Positions 33,761 to 41,893 of a stretch of 64,000 nucleotides of DNA are shown in pieces; position 1 is the first letter of the stretch, and every line of letters starts with the position of its first letter. This DNA is from CAWGHZ01 sp963822575 (GTDB lineage Bacteria > Pseudomonadota > Alphaproteobacteria > MPNO01 > DASWLB01): assembly GCA_963822575.1 (NCBI GenBank), contig CAWGHZ010000002.1, forward strand, positions 1-64,000, written 5' to 3'. The notes beneath the pieces are model-generated. The model was not told the origin of the DNA. It saw nothing but the letters and a program-made list of their open reading frames with translations, and ran no database searches. The translations under genes and the position numbers were made by a program.

Positions 33761-34929
33761 CCGAAGGCTGGGCCCAACCGACGCCGGCGGAGATGGTCGC
33801 GCGAGCGCGGCGCCTTGCCGCCGCGCTCGCGGAACGGTCGGAGGCGTGCGAGCAAGCGCGCCGCGTGCCCGACGAGACGGTCGCCGATTTCTTCGCCGCC
33901 GATCTCCATCGCCTCCTGCTGCCGGCGCGCTATGGCGGGTTCGAGATGGGCTGGGAGACCCTGATCGAAACCGCCATCGAGCTGAGCAAGGGCTGCGGCT
34001 CGCAGGGCTGGGTGCTGACCGTCTATGGCGGCGACGTGTACCTGCTCGGCATGTTCCCCGGCGAGGCGCAGGACGAGCTGTGGGCCGACGACCCGACGCG
34101 GCTGGTCTCCACCTGCTTCGCGCCCGTCGGCACGCTGGTCCCGGCGAAGGGCGGCTACGTCGCGTCCGGCAAATGGTCGTTCTCGTCCGGCATCGACCAT
34201 GCGAGCTGGGTGCTCGCCGGTGCGATGGTGAGGGACGGCGACGGCCCGCCGCGGCCCGCCTTCTTCGTGACGCCGAAATCGGACGTGAAAGTCATCGACG
34301 ACTGGTACGCCGCGGGCCTCGCCGGTACCGGATCGAAAAGCTTCGCGGCCGACGGGCTGTTCGTCCCGCCGCACCGAGTCCTGATGGAATCCGATGCGAA
34401 CAACGGCACCGGGCCGGGCGCGCGTCTTTCGGCCTCGCCGGTATTCCGCATCCCGCGCCACAGCTCGTCGACGGTTCTGGCGGCCGTGCCGCTCGGCGTC
34501 GCCTATGGGCTGGTCGAGGATTTCTGCGCCGCGTGGCCGGAGCGGGCGACGAAGGGCAGGAGGGGCCTCGCCGAGCCCGCGGTCGCGCTGCGCGTCGCGG
34601 AGGCGACGGCGGAGCTCGATTGCGGGCGCTGGCTGCTGCTCGATGCGGCGCAGAAGACCATGGACGTGCTCGCCCGCGGCGAGGCGGTGCCGCCCGAGCT
34701 CGGCGCGCTTAACGCCCGCAATGCCGGCTACGCGGTCAGGCTCGCCCGCGCCGCCGCCGACCGCCTGTTCGCCGTCGCGGGCGGCAGCGCGATCTACGCG
34801 TCGAGCCGGCTGCAGCGCGCCGTCCGCGACGTGCTCGCCGGGGCGCAGCATGTCGCGCTTGCCTGGGACCTCAACGCCGCGAATTACGGGCTCATCCGGC
34901 TCGGACGCGACCTCAGCGGGCACCCGTAG
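33757..34929 (+). CDS. flavin-dependent monooxygenase, oxygenase component (HsaA-like), copy 3
   Basis: 390 residues from a GTG start at 33757 that overlaps the TGA of copy 2 by four bases; the protein begins TEGWAQPTPAEMVARARRLA, matching the family start. Landmarks are GGFEMGWETLIETAIELSKG, SGKWSFSSGIDHASWVL, VIDDWYAAGLAGTGSKSF and a C-terminus ending RLGRDLSGHP. A change from GDHV to GGDV after LTVY distinguishes it from copies 1 and 2. It is translationally coupled to copy 2. The next feature downstream is a palindromic repeat, then the convergent Baeyer-Villiger-type gene. Confidence 0.85.
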   Translation: MTEGWAQPTPAEMVARARRLAAALAERSEACEQARRVPDETVADFFAADLHRLLLPARYGGFEMGWETLIETAIELSKGCGSQGWVLTVYGGDVYLLGMFPGEAQDELWADDPTRLVSTCFAPVGTLVPAKGGYVASGKWSFSSGIDHASWVLAGAMVRDGDGPPRPAFFVTPKSDVKVIDDWYAAGLAGTGSKSFAADGLFVPPHRVLMESDANNGTGPGARLSASPVFRIPRHSSSTVLAAVPLGVAYGLVEDFCAAWPERATKGRRGLAEPAVALRVAEATAELDCGRWLLLDAAQKTMDVLARGEAVPPELGALNARNAGYAVRLARAAADRLFAVAGGSAIYASSRLQRAVRDVLAGAQHVALAWDLNAANYGLIRLGRDLSGHP

Positions 34930-34935
34930 CCCCGC

Positions 34936-35062
34936 TTGTCATCCCGGCCGAGCCGCCTTGGCGGCGAGAGCCGGGACCCATGTTGATCCAGTCAGCATGT
35001 TGCTCTATGGGCCCCGGGTCTGCGGTGCACCGCTTCGCGCCGCACCGCGCCCGGGGTGACAA
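34936..35062 (+). repeat. palindromic intergenic repeat, family B
   Basis: TTGTCATCCCGG at 34936-34947 and CCGGGGTGACAA at 35051-35062 form an 11-of-12 terminal inverted repeat. Inside are GCCGGGACCCATG and CTATGGGCCCCGGGT arms that also pair. It is a REP/MITE-like palindrome between convergent genes and may end both transcripts. Confidence 0.7.
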
Positions 35063-35074
35063 TTTCGTTTGGCC

Positions 35075-36520
35075 CTACTTCACCGGCACGAGCTCGAGGT
35101 CCTCGGCCGGCAAGTGCTCGAAGAACTCGAGATGCTCGTTCTGCGGCAGGGGCCACAGGATCGGCCTTCCGGCCTGGTCGGAATACCAGTTCTTGCAGCC
35201 GACCCAGACCGTGTCGGGGAACGCTTCGTCGAGGCGGTGGAGGAACTTCTCGGTCGCCTTTTGGGTGGGCGCGACGGCAACGTGGCGGTCGCGCGCCAGC
35301 TCGATCAGCTTCATCACCGCGCCGATCTCCTGGTCGAGCCCCATCGGCACGGGCACATTGTTCACCGGGCTGAACGGGCCGTACAGCATGAACATGTTGG
35401 GGAAGCCCGGCAGCGCGATGCCGCCGTAGGAATAGATCTTGTCCTTCCATACTTCTTCGATAGTGACGCCGTTCTGGCCGATCACCTTCATCGGCTTCAT
35501 GTAGGCATGGGCGTCGAACCCGGTGGCGTAGACCAGTACGTCGAGCTCGATGAGCCGGCCGTCTTCCATCTCGACCCCCTTGGGCACGATCCGCCTGATC
35601 GGGTCGAAGACGAGATGGACGTTCGGGCGCTGCACCGCCTGGTAGTAGTTCTGGTCGGATTTCGGGATGCGCACGCAGCCGAGGTGGAAGCTGGGGGTGA
35701 GCTTCTTCTTGAGCTCGGGATCCGCGATCGCCTCGAGATAGCTCGCGAACTCCTTCTCCATCGCCTGGCGCGCCGCGCCCGGCCTGAGGCGCCACGCGTC
35801 GCCCTTGATGATGAACTGCCACAGCTCCTTCTGGCGCTTGCGGTAGTTGCCGGGCAGGCGCAGCCAGATGCGGTCCCAGAGGGTGGTGCGCGGGTTCTCG
35901 CGGATGTGGATCCATTGCGGGCGGCGGATGAACTGGGTGACGTCCGCCTCCTCCCACGCCAGCGCCTCGGTGATCTGGATGCCGCTGCACCCCGCGCCGA
36001 TCACGCCCCAGCGCGGGCCCTTGTAGGGCACCGAATGGTCCCAGCGCGCCGAGTGGAACGCCTTGCCGGCGAAGCTCTCGCGCCCTTCGATGTTCGGATA
36101 GGTCGGCGTGTTGAGGAAGCCGGTGGCGGCGACGTAGACGTCGGCCGTGTCCGTCTCGCCCGTCCTAGTGGTGATGCGCCAGCGCCCGTCGGTGAAGCGC
36201 GCCTCGGCGATCTCGGTTTTGAAGCGGATGTATTTCCGGAGGTCGCGCTCCTTCGCGACCTTCTTGATGTAGGCCTGGATCTCCGCCTGCGGCGCGTATT
36301 TGCGCGACCAGTCGTAGTTCGGCTGGAACGGGAATTCGTACTGGCGCGAGAGCACGTCGACATAGAGGCCGGGATAGGTGTTGTCGCGCCAGGTGCCGCC
36401 GACCTCGTCCGACTTCTCGTAGACCACGAAGTCGATCCCGGCGCGCTTCAGCTTCTCGGCCATGAACAGGCCGGAGATGCCCGCGCCGACGACGACCACC
36501 CGGAATTGCCGATCCGCCAT
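35075..36520 (-). CDS. flavin-containing Baeyer-Villiger-type monooxygenase
   Basis: 481 residues. The FAD-binding Rossmann motif GAGISG (about 11-16) precedes a second NADPH motif GAGCSG. The Baeyer-Villiger fingerprint FAGKAFHSARW (FxGxxxHxxxW) lies between them, and ATGFDAHAY follows near the C-terminus. Such enzymes use NADPH and O2 to insert oxygen next to a carbonyl or hydroxylate related substrates. The start at 36520 gives MADRQFRVVVVGAG, the usual beginning; the frame stays open further upstream without homology. It is on the opposite strand to the monooxygenase array but next to it. Confidence 0.88.
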   Translation of the reverse strand: MADRQFRVVVVGAGISGLFMAEKLKRAGIDFVVYEKSDEVGGTWRDNTYPGLYVDVLSRQYEFPFQPNYDWSRKYAPQAEIQAYIKKVAKERDLRKYIRFKTEIAEARFTDGRWRITTRTGETDTADVYVAATGFLNTPTYPNIEGRESFAGKAFHSARWDHSVPYKGPRWGVIGAGCSGIQITEALAWEEADVTQFIRRPQWIHIRENPRTTLWDRIWLRLPGNYRKRQKELWQFIIKGDAWRLRPGAARQAMEKEFASYLEAIADPELKKKLTPSFHLGCVRIPKSDQNYYQAVQRPNVHLVFDPIRRIVPKGVEMEDGRLIELDVLVYATGFDAHAYMKPMKVIGQNGVTIEEVWKDKIYSYGGIALPGFPNMFMLYGPFSPVNNVPVPMGLDQEIGAVMKLIELARDRHVAVAPTQKATEKFLHRLDEAFPDTVWVGCKNWYSDQAGRPILWPLPQNEHLEFFEHLPAEDLELVPVK

Positions 36521-36611
36521 ATGCCTTGCCCGCTGTTTGCCGGGCGCGACTCTACAACATTTGCCCGGCCTAAGGGGAACCCGTCGCGGATCGAGGCGCG
36601 CGGACGGGGCG

Positions 36612-37259
36612 CTATTGCAGCGGCAGGGCGGCGAGCTCGAGCCCTTCGTCGTCGGTCGAATCATCGGCGTAGCCGGCGGCCGTGAAGCCCGTCTCGCCCG
36701 GCTGCGTGAAGGACGCGAGAAGCGACGTCCCCGAACCTGTCAAATCCCCGGTATCGGCGGTGTCTGCCGTCCCGTCGCCGTAACCGCCGGTATCCAGCCC
36801 GGCGAGGGTCGGCTCGGGCGTGGCGAGGTCGCTCGAGGCGAGGCCGCCGACCGGGGTGGGCGGGCCGCCGAAGTCGGGCAGAGCGAGCCCGATCCCCACG
36901 CCGCCGATCACGGCGAGCGCGACCACCGCCGCGCGGGCGAGGCCGGTCGTGTGCCACGGCCGGGGGCGCGGCGCGCGCGGCGCGAACGGCACCACGTCGG
37001 CGGAGCGCTCCGGCATCATCGCGCGCAGCCGGGCGGCCAGCGCGTCGGCGTCCGGCACGGGCGGGGCGGCATCGAGCAGCCGGTCGAGATGGGCCGCCGC
37101 GGCGAGCTTCGCGCGCGCGGGCTCGGACCGGGCAATCAGCGCCTCGGCCGCCTCGCGCTCCGCTTCCGGCCAGTGCGACGGCGCCGCGCCATAGGCGGCG
37201 AGGATCGCATCCAGCCGGTCCGGGGTCATGTCTCGCGACGTCTCTGGGGTGGTCATCAT
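36612..37259 (-). CDS. putative anti-sigma factor (single-span membrane protein)
   Basis: 215 residues. The cytoplasmic N-terminal half (about 1-100) is Ala-rich and helical, starting DMTPDRLDAILAAYGAAPSHWP. One membrane helix lies at about 105-128, followed by a Gly/Asp/Thr-rich periplasmic tail. It overlaps the stop of the sigma factor gene by four bases (ATGA), the standard position for a cognate anti-sigma factor. There is no zinc-binding HxxxCxxC motif, so it would be a non-ZAS type. The identification rests on topology and gene position. Confidence 0.65.
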   Translation of the reverse strand: MMTTPETSRDMTPDRLDAILAAYGAAPSHWPEAEREAAEALIARSEPARAKLAAAAHLDRLLDAAPPVPDADALAARLRAMMPERSADVVPFAPRAPRPRPWHTTGLARAAVVALAVIGGVGIGLALPDFGGPPTPVGGLASSDLATPEPTLAGLDTGGYGDGTADTADTGDLTGSGTSLLASFTQPGETGFTAAGYADDSTDDEGLELAALPLQ

Positions 37260-37838
37260 ACGTCTCCAAGCAGGTCGGCGCGGTCCGGTTCCAATGTCGC
37301 GCGCATCGCACGCCGCGCGCGCGCCAGGAGGGATTCCAACGCCTCTACGCTCACATCCAACGCGTCCGCGGCCTCGATATTGCTGAGGCCCTGAAAATGA
37401 ACCAAGGTCAGCGCCGTGCGCTGGCGGTCGGGCAGGGCGGCGAGCGCGCGCCCCACCGACCGCGTGAGGTCAAGCCGGCGGCGCACCGCAGGCTCGTCCG
37501 CGCCCGGGTCGGGGCGCAGCTCGATCTCCTCCAGCGGCTCCGTCCGGCGCGCCCGGCGCCGATCGATGCACAGATTGACGGCCACCCGGTAGAGCCAGGT
37601 GCGGAGTTTGGCCCCGCCCGCCTGCCAGTCCTCTGCCTTGGCCATCAGCCTCACGAACGTCTCCTGCGCCACGTCCTCGGCCTCGGCCCGGTCGCCCAGC
37701 ATGCGCCAGGCACAACCAAGGATGGCACTCGAATGCCGGTCCACCACTGCGGCCCAGGCGCGCTGGTCGCCGGTGGCGATGCGCCCGACCAGGGCGTCGT
37801 CCGAACTCCGGGGCCGGGGCGTCGCCCTCCGGCGTCAT
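37256..37838 (-). CDS. ECF sigma-70 factor (one +1 frameshift near the 5' end)
   Basis: Region 2 (AEDVAQETFVRLM, LRTWLYRVAVNLCIDRRR) and region 4 (LPDRQRTALTLVHFQGLSNIEAADALDVSVEALESLLARARRAMR) define an ECF sigma factor of about 194 residues. The frame is open upstream through DDALVGRIATGDQRAWAAVV but has no start codon. An ATG at 37838 (MTPEGDAPAPEF) joins it if one extra G at about 37804, in GAGTTCGGAC, is removed. An uncorrected start would be GTG 37747, which loses part of region 2. It probably directs expression of its own operon and the EF-hand gene upstream. Confidence 0.82.
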
Positions 37839-37923
37839 CGGGACAACCGGGGGGACGAACGGGCCCGCCGCGTGCCGGGGGGCGGCGATGCGCGACGGGC
37901 CCATCCTTCCGCGCCCGTTGCCG

Positions 37924-38802
37924 CTATCGGCGGCCCCGCGGACCCATGGACTGCCGCAGCTCGTACGGGTCGAGGAATCCGTCCTTGTTGGCATCGTAGC
38001 GTGCGAACCATCGCTCCGAAGGTGCGTGGATTTCCGCTTTTGTCAATGAGCCGTCGCCGTTGGCGTCCAGCGCATCGAACAGGGTGGTGGCGCGCAGCCG
38101 GATCAGCATCCTGCCGTCGCGGCGGAACTCGTCCGGATCGAGCGCCCCGTCGTTGTTCCGGTCGGCGTACTTGAAGATGCGGCCCTCCTCGCCCTTGATC
38201 TCGTCCAGGCTGACCTTGCCGTCGTGGTTGGTGTCGAGGAACTGAACGAACCGCTCGGCACGCGGATTGTGCATCTGGCGGCCGCCTTCCCGCGGCGGCG
38301 GGGCCTGCTCGCCGAACCCGGTGGCCAGCTCGTCGGCGTCGAGCGCGCCGTCCTTGTTCGTGTCGTAGCGGGCGAGCCAGCGCGCCGACGGGGCCTCGAT
38401 TTCGGCGAGCGTGACCTTGCCGTCGCCGTTCGCATCGAGCAGGTCGAACAGGGTGAACGTGCGCAGCCGCATCAGCATCATCCAGCCGCGGCGGCGGAAC
38501 TCGTCGGGCGAGAGGTTGCCGTCGCCGTTCACATCGGCGAGCGCGACGATGCGGTCCTCCTCCGCCTTGATCTCGTCGATCGTCAATTTGCGGTCGCCAT
38601 TGGTGTCGAGCGCGCGCTGCGGGTGCCCGCCGCCGAACGCCGGGCCGCGATGCGCGCCCCGGTCGTCGCGGTGCGGCCCCATCTCTTGGTGCGGCCCCAT
38701 CTCGCGGTGCGGGCCGCGGGCCTCCTGGGCGAGGGCCAGACCGCCCGTCGCGACGAGCGCGGCGGCGGCAGCGGCGATCAGCCCCTTTTTGGCGTGACGC
38801 AT
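37924..38802 (-). CDS. periplasmic protein with eight EF-hand calcium-binding loops
   Basis: 292 residues. A signal peptide (MRHAKKGLIAAAAAALVATGGLALA) and a His/Gly-rich linker precede eight EF-hand loops. They begin DTNGDRKLTIDEI, DVNGDGNLSPDEF, DANGDGKVTLAEI, DTNKDGALDADEL, DTNHDGKVSLDEI, DRNNDGALDPDEF, DANGDGSLTKAEI and DANKDGFLDPYEL. The first four and last four form two similar half-proteins, suggesting internal duplication. It likely binds Ca2+ or other divalent ions in the periplasm. It lies 85 bp upstream of the ECF sigma gene on the same strand. Confidence 0.85.
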   Translation of the reverse strand: MRHAKKGLIAAAAAALVATGGLALAQEARGPHREMGPHQEMGPHRDDRGAHRGPAFGGGHPQRALDTNGDRKLTIDEIKAEEDRIVALADVNGDGNLSPDEFRRRGWMMLMRLRTFTLFDLLDANGDGKVTLAEIEAPSARWLARYDTNKDGALDADELATGFGEQAPPPREGGRQMHNPRAERFVQFLDTNHDGKVSLDEIKGEEGRIFKYADRNNDGALDPDEFRRDGRMLIRLRATTLFDALDANGDGSLTKAEIHAPSERWFARYDANKDGFLDPYELRQSMGPRGRR

Positions 38803-38952
38803 GGTGCTCTCCTCGGGTTCTCGGAATGTCCGCTGACCGGTACACGGGCGGGGCCGGCAAATCCGTCGACCGGCCGGGCGACCGGCCGGGCTTTCGCGGT
38901 CCCGCGCCAGGCGCTAATCTCGCACGGAACCCGCCTTTCGACGGAGGACTTC

Positions 38953-39877
38953 ATGCCCATCCGGTCGCTGCAACACGTCGCGCTCGCCGTGCCCGACGCC
39001 ACCGTCGGCCGCAACTTCTACCAAGCGTTCGGTCTCGCCCCGGTCGAGCGGGCCGGTACCATCGCCATGCGCTGCGAGGAACGCGACCAGGACCAGATCG
39101 TGCTGGTGGAGGGCACCAAGCGGAAGCGGCTGCACCATCTCTGCTTCGGCACCGCCGCCGCCGACCTACCTCAGATGCAGAAGGCGCTGGAGGGGGCAGG
39201 GGTGCGGCTCCTCGACCCGCCTAACGAGATGGGGGCGGAGGCCGAGGGACTTTGGTTCCACGACCCTGACGGCATGCTGGTCAACGTCAAGGCGGCCGAG
39301 GCCGCGCCGGCGCGCACCGACCCGCCCTGGATCGTCAACACGCCCGGCCATTACGGACGGCTGAACGCGCGCGGCGCGCCTGGGCGCGATCTGGCGGTCA
39401 AGCCGCGCCGGCTCGGCCACACCATCGTTTTCACCCCGAGCGTGCCGAAGAAGCTCGAGTTCTACACCCGCCTGCTCGGCATGCGGCTGTCCGACAGGTC
39501 GGGCGACATCATCGCCTTCCTGCATACCGCGCCGCCGTCCGACCACCACGTGCTGGCGCTTCTTGAATCGCCGCAGATCGGGCTTCATCACGTGAGCTTC
39601 GAGGTCGGCTCGATCGACGAGATCGAGATAGGCGCGGCGCGCCTGATGGACAAAGGCTATCACGACGGGTGGGGGTTCGGCCGGCACGTGCTGGGCTCGA
39701 ACTTCTTCCACTATATCCGCGACCCGTGGAACAGCCTGGCCGAGTATTTCTGCGACATCGACGTGATCCCCGAGGGCGCCGAGTGGGATGCGCGCGACTG
39801 GCCGGCGGAGGAACTCGCTCTATCTGTGGGGCCCGCCGACCCCGGCCAATTTCGGCCATAACTACGAGCTGGATTGA
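38953..39877 (+). CDS. extradiol dioxygenase-like VOC protein, two-domain (one +1 frameshift at the 3' end)
   Basis: About 307 residues with two glyoxalase/VOC modules. In the catalytic C-terminal module His156, His213 and Glu264 form the 2-His-1-carboxylate Fe(II) site of type I extradiol dioxygenases such as BphC. Without correction the frame stops at 39861 (..PGQFRP). Removing one base near 39808-39811 restores LYLWGPPTPANFGHNYELD, the conserved tail, with the stop at 39875-39877, where the next gene's TTG start overlaps. It is predicted to cleave a catechol-type ring next to a hydroxyl group. It leads a five-gene operon with the carboxymuconolactone-decarboxylase-like proteins. Confidence 0.85.
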
Positions 39878-40197
39878 GCGGCCGGTTGGGCGCGATCACC
39901 GTCTTCCGCGACACCGACGATCCGCCCTACGCGGAAATCGTGCTCGACAATGGCGAGCGCGTCGGGCTGACCGTCGCGGACGGCGCGCTGGTGATCCGAC
40001 GGCTCTACGAAAAGGCGGCAGGACCGGCCCTGTTCGAGGCCGATGCCGATCTGGTCGCGCGCATCTGCGCGGCGCTCTCCGGCCGGCGCTGGGCGCGGCG
40101 GACGACGCCTTTGCAGATCCTGGCCGGCATCGTCGCGCAGATCGGCTCGTCGGTCGAGGTGCGCGCCGCTTTCCAAGCCGCCGCCCAAAAGCCCTGA
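39874..40197 (+). CDS. hypothetical protein in the dioxygenase operon
   Basis: 107 residues from a TTG start that overlaps the TGA of the dioxygenase gene (TTGA). It reads LGAITVFRDTDDPPYAEIVLDNGERVGLTVADGALVIRR in its first part and is compact, with beta-strands then helices and no membrane segment. I do not recognise a family. Tight coupling suggests an accessory role in the same pathway. Confidence 0.6.
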   Translation: MSGRLGAITVFRDTDDPPYAEIVLDNGERVGLTVADGALVIRRLYEKAAGPALFEADADLVARICAALSGRRWARRTTPLQILAGIVAQIGSSVEVRAAFQAAAQKP

Positions 40198-40219
40198 TCG
40201 CATCGCAAGGGAGGACACG

Positions 40220-40768
40220 ATGGCCCGCATCCCCGACCTCGCCCCCGAGGAGATGACCGAGCGGCAGAAGATGCTCGCCCACGAGATCGCCGCGACCCGG
40301 CACGGCGTGCTGCGCGGCCCGTTCGCCATCTGGATCCGCATTCCCGACCTCGTCGAGCGGGCGAACGCCATCGGCAACTTCCTGCGCGAGGGGACGTCGG
40401 TGCCCCGGCGCCTTTCGGAGCTCGCCATCCTCGTCACCGCGCGCCACTGGACCGCGCAGTACGAGTGGTTCGCGCACGAGCGCCAGGCGGTCGACGCGGG
40501 TGTCCCCGAGGCGGTGGTCGAGGCGATCCGCAACCGCCGGCGGCCCGACTTCGCCGAGGAGGCCGACGGCATCGTCTACGCGCTCTGCACCGAGCTCTAC
40601 GAGAACAAGAAGGTGTCGGACGCGACGTATCAGGCGGCTGAGAAGGCCTTCGGCCGCGAGCAGGTGATCGAGCTCGTGACCATCGCCACGTTCTACGCCA
40701 TGATCGCCATGGTGCTGGTGACGTTCGAGGCGCCGGTGCCGGGCGGCGTCCTGCCGCTGCCGGAATAG
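40220..40768 (+). CDS. carboxymuconolactone decarboxylase family protein, copy 1
   Basis: 182 residues. The helical CMD fold is recognised by PRRLSELAILVTARHWTAQYEWFAHERQAVDAGVPEAVVEAI (about 60-105) and the C-terminal helix ELVTIATFYAMIAMVLVTFEAPVP. The AhpD-type CxxC is absent, so it belongs with gamma-carboxymuconolactone decarboxylase-like enzymes rather than peroxidase partners. The usual reaction is decarboxylation of a lactone in the protocatechuate branch. A GGGAGGACACG ribosome binding site precedes the ATG. It is the first of three tandem paralogues. Confidence 0.85.
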   Translation: MARIPDLAPEEMTERQKMLAHEIAATRHGVLRGPFAIWIRIPDLVERANAIGNFLREGTSVPRRLSELAILVTARHWTAQYEWFAHERQAVDAGVPEAVVEAIRNRRRPDFAEEADGIVYALCTELYENKKVSDATYQAAEKAFGREQVIELVTIATFYAMIAMVLVTFEAPVPGGVLPLPE

Positions 40769-40780
40769 AGGGAGGAAGCG

Positions 40781-41332
40781 ATGGCCCGCATGCGGGAGAA
40801 GACGCCCGACGAGTTCGACGCCACGACGCGCGCGCTGGGCGAGAGGATCGTGAAAACGCGCGGCGGCGAGATCCAGGGGCCGTGGGCGCACATGCTGCGC
40901 AGCCCCAAGCTCGCGGAGAAGGCAGCGGCGTACTCGGATCTGTTCCGGACCGAGCTTTCGCTGCCGCTCGACCTCGTGCAGCTCGCCGTCATCATGGCGG
41001 CGCGCCACTGGAATGCCGAGTATGTGTGGAACGCGCAGTCGCCGCGTGCCAAGGCCGCCGGCGTGCCCGAGGCGGCGATCGAGGCGATCCGGAAGGGCGA
41101 GACGCCGCGCTTCGACGACCCGAAGGAGAAGGCGGTCTACGAGCTGTTCCACGAGCTTTACGCGAACAAGGGTGTGTCCGATGCGACCTACGACGCGGCG
41201 GTCGCGGCGCTGGGCGAAGGCGGGCTTGTCGAAATCCTGAACGTCGCCGGGTTCTATTCCATCGTCGCCTCGATCGTGCGCACGACGGGCATCGGCCCGC
41301 GGCCGGGCACGCCGCACCCGTTCGGAGGCTGA
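40781..41332 (+). CDS. carboxymuconolactone decarboxylase family protein, copy 2
   Basis: 183 residues, paralogous to its neighbours (LPLDLVQLAVIMAARHWNAEYVWNAQSPRAKAAGVPEAAIEAI). The His of ARHW and the Glu of AEYVW are shared with the other copies. The gene lies 12 bp after copy 1 and 3 bp before copy 3. The three copies may act on different lactone or semialdehyde products, or one may be structural. Confidence 0.83.
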   Translation: MARMREKTPDEFDATTRALGERIVKTRGGEIQGPWAHMLRSPKLAEKAAAYSDLFRTELSLPLDLVQLAVIMAARHWNAEYVWNAQSPRAKAAGVPEAAIEAIRKGETPRFDDPKEKAVYELFHELYANKGVSDATYDAAVAALGEGGLVEILNVAGFYSIVASIVRTTGIGPRPGTPHPFGG

Positions 41333-41335
41333 GCG

Positions 41336-41884
41336 ATGGTCCGCATGCGACTGATGTCCCGCGAGACCATGACGGTCGAGCAGGTGCGCCTCGCCGAGGC
41401 GATCGCCGGCAGGCGCTCGGGCGTGATCCGCGGCCCGTGGGCGCAGCTCGTGCGCAGCCCCCGGCTCTGCGCGCTGGCCGCGGCCTACGGCGACCATCTC
41501 AGGGGCGAAACCTCGGTGCCGCCGCGCCTCGCCATGATCGCCGTGCTGGTGACCGCGAAGCACTGGCGCGCCGAATACATGTGGGCGGCGCAGCAGGCGC
41601 GCGCCAAGGAGGCGGGCCTTTCCCCCGCCCTGATCGAGGCGATCCGCATCGGCGTGCGCCCACCGCTCGATACGGACGCCGACGCGGCGGTCTACGACCT
41701 GGTGACGGAGCTTTACCAGAACCGCGAGATTTCCGACGACACCTACGCCGCCGCTTCCGAGGCGCTGGGCGAGGTGGGGCTGGTCGAGCTTCTCCAGATC
41801 GCCGGGTTCTACACCAACCTCGCGATGGTGATCATCGCGACCGGCGTCCCGACCGTCGAAGGCGCCCCGCCGGCGTTCGCGTAA
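41336..41884 (+). CDS. carboxymuconolactone decarboxylase family protein, copy 3
   Basis: 182 residues (PPRLAMIAVLVTAKHWRAEYMWAAQQARAKEAGLSPALIEAI), with the same fold and length as copies 1 and 2. It ends GAPPAFA, 9 bp before the convergent amidohydrolase stop. It is coupled to copy 2 (stop and start 3 bp apart). Together the three genes form an uncommon triple tandem array. Confidence 0.83.
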   Translation: MVRMRLMSRETMTVEQVRLAEAIAGRRSGVIRGPWAQLVRSPRLCALAAAYGDHLRGETSVPPRLAMIAVLVTAKHWRAEYMWAAQQARAKEAGLSPALIEAIRIGVRPPLDTDADAAVYDLVTELYQNREISDDTYAAASEALGEVGLVELLQIAGFYTNLAMVIIATGVPTVEGAPPAFA

Positions 41885-41893
41885 GGGGCAGAC

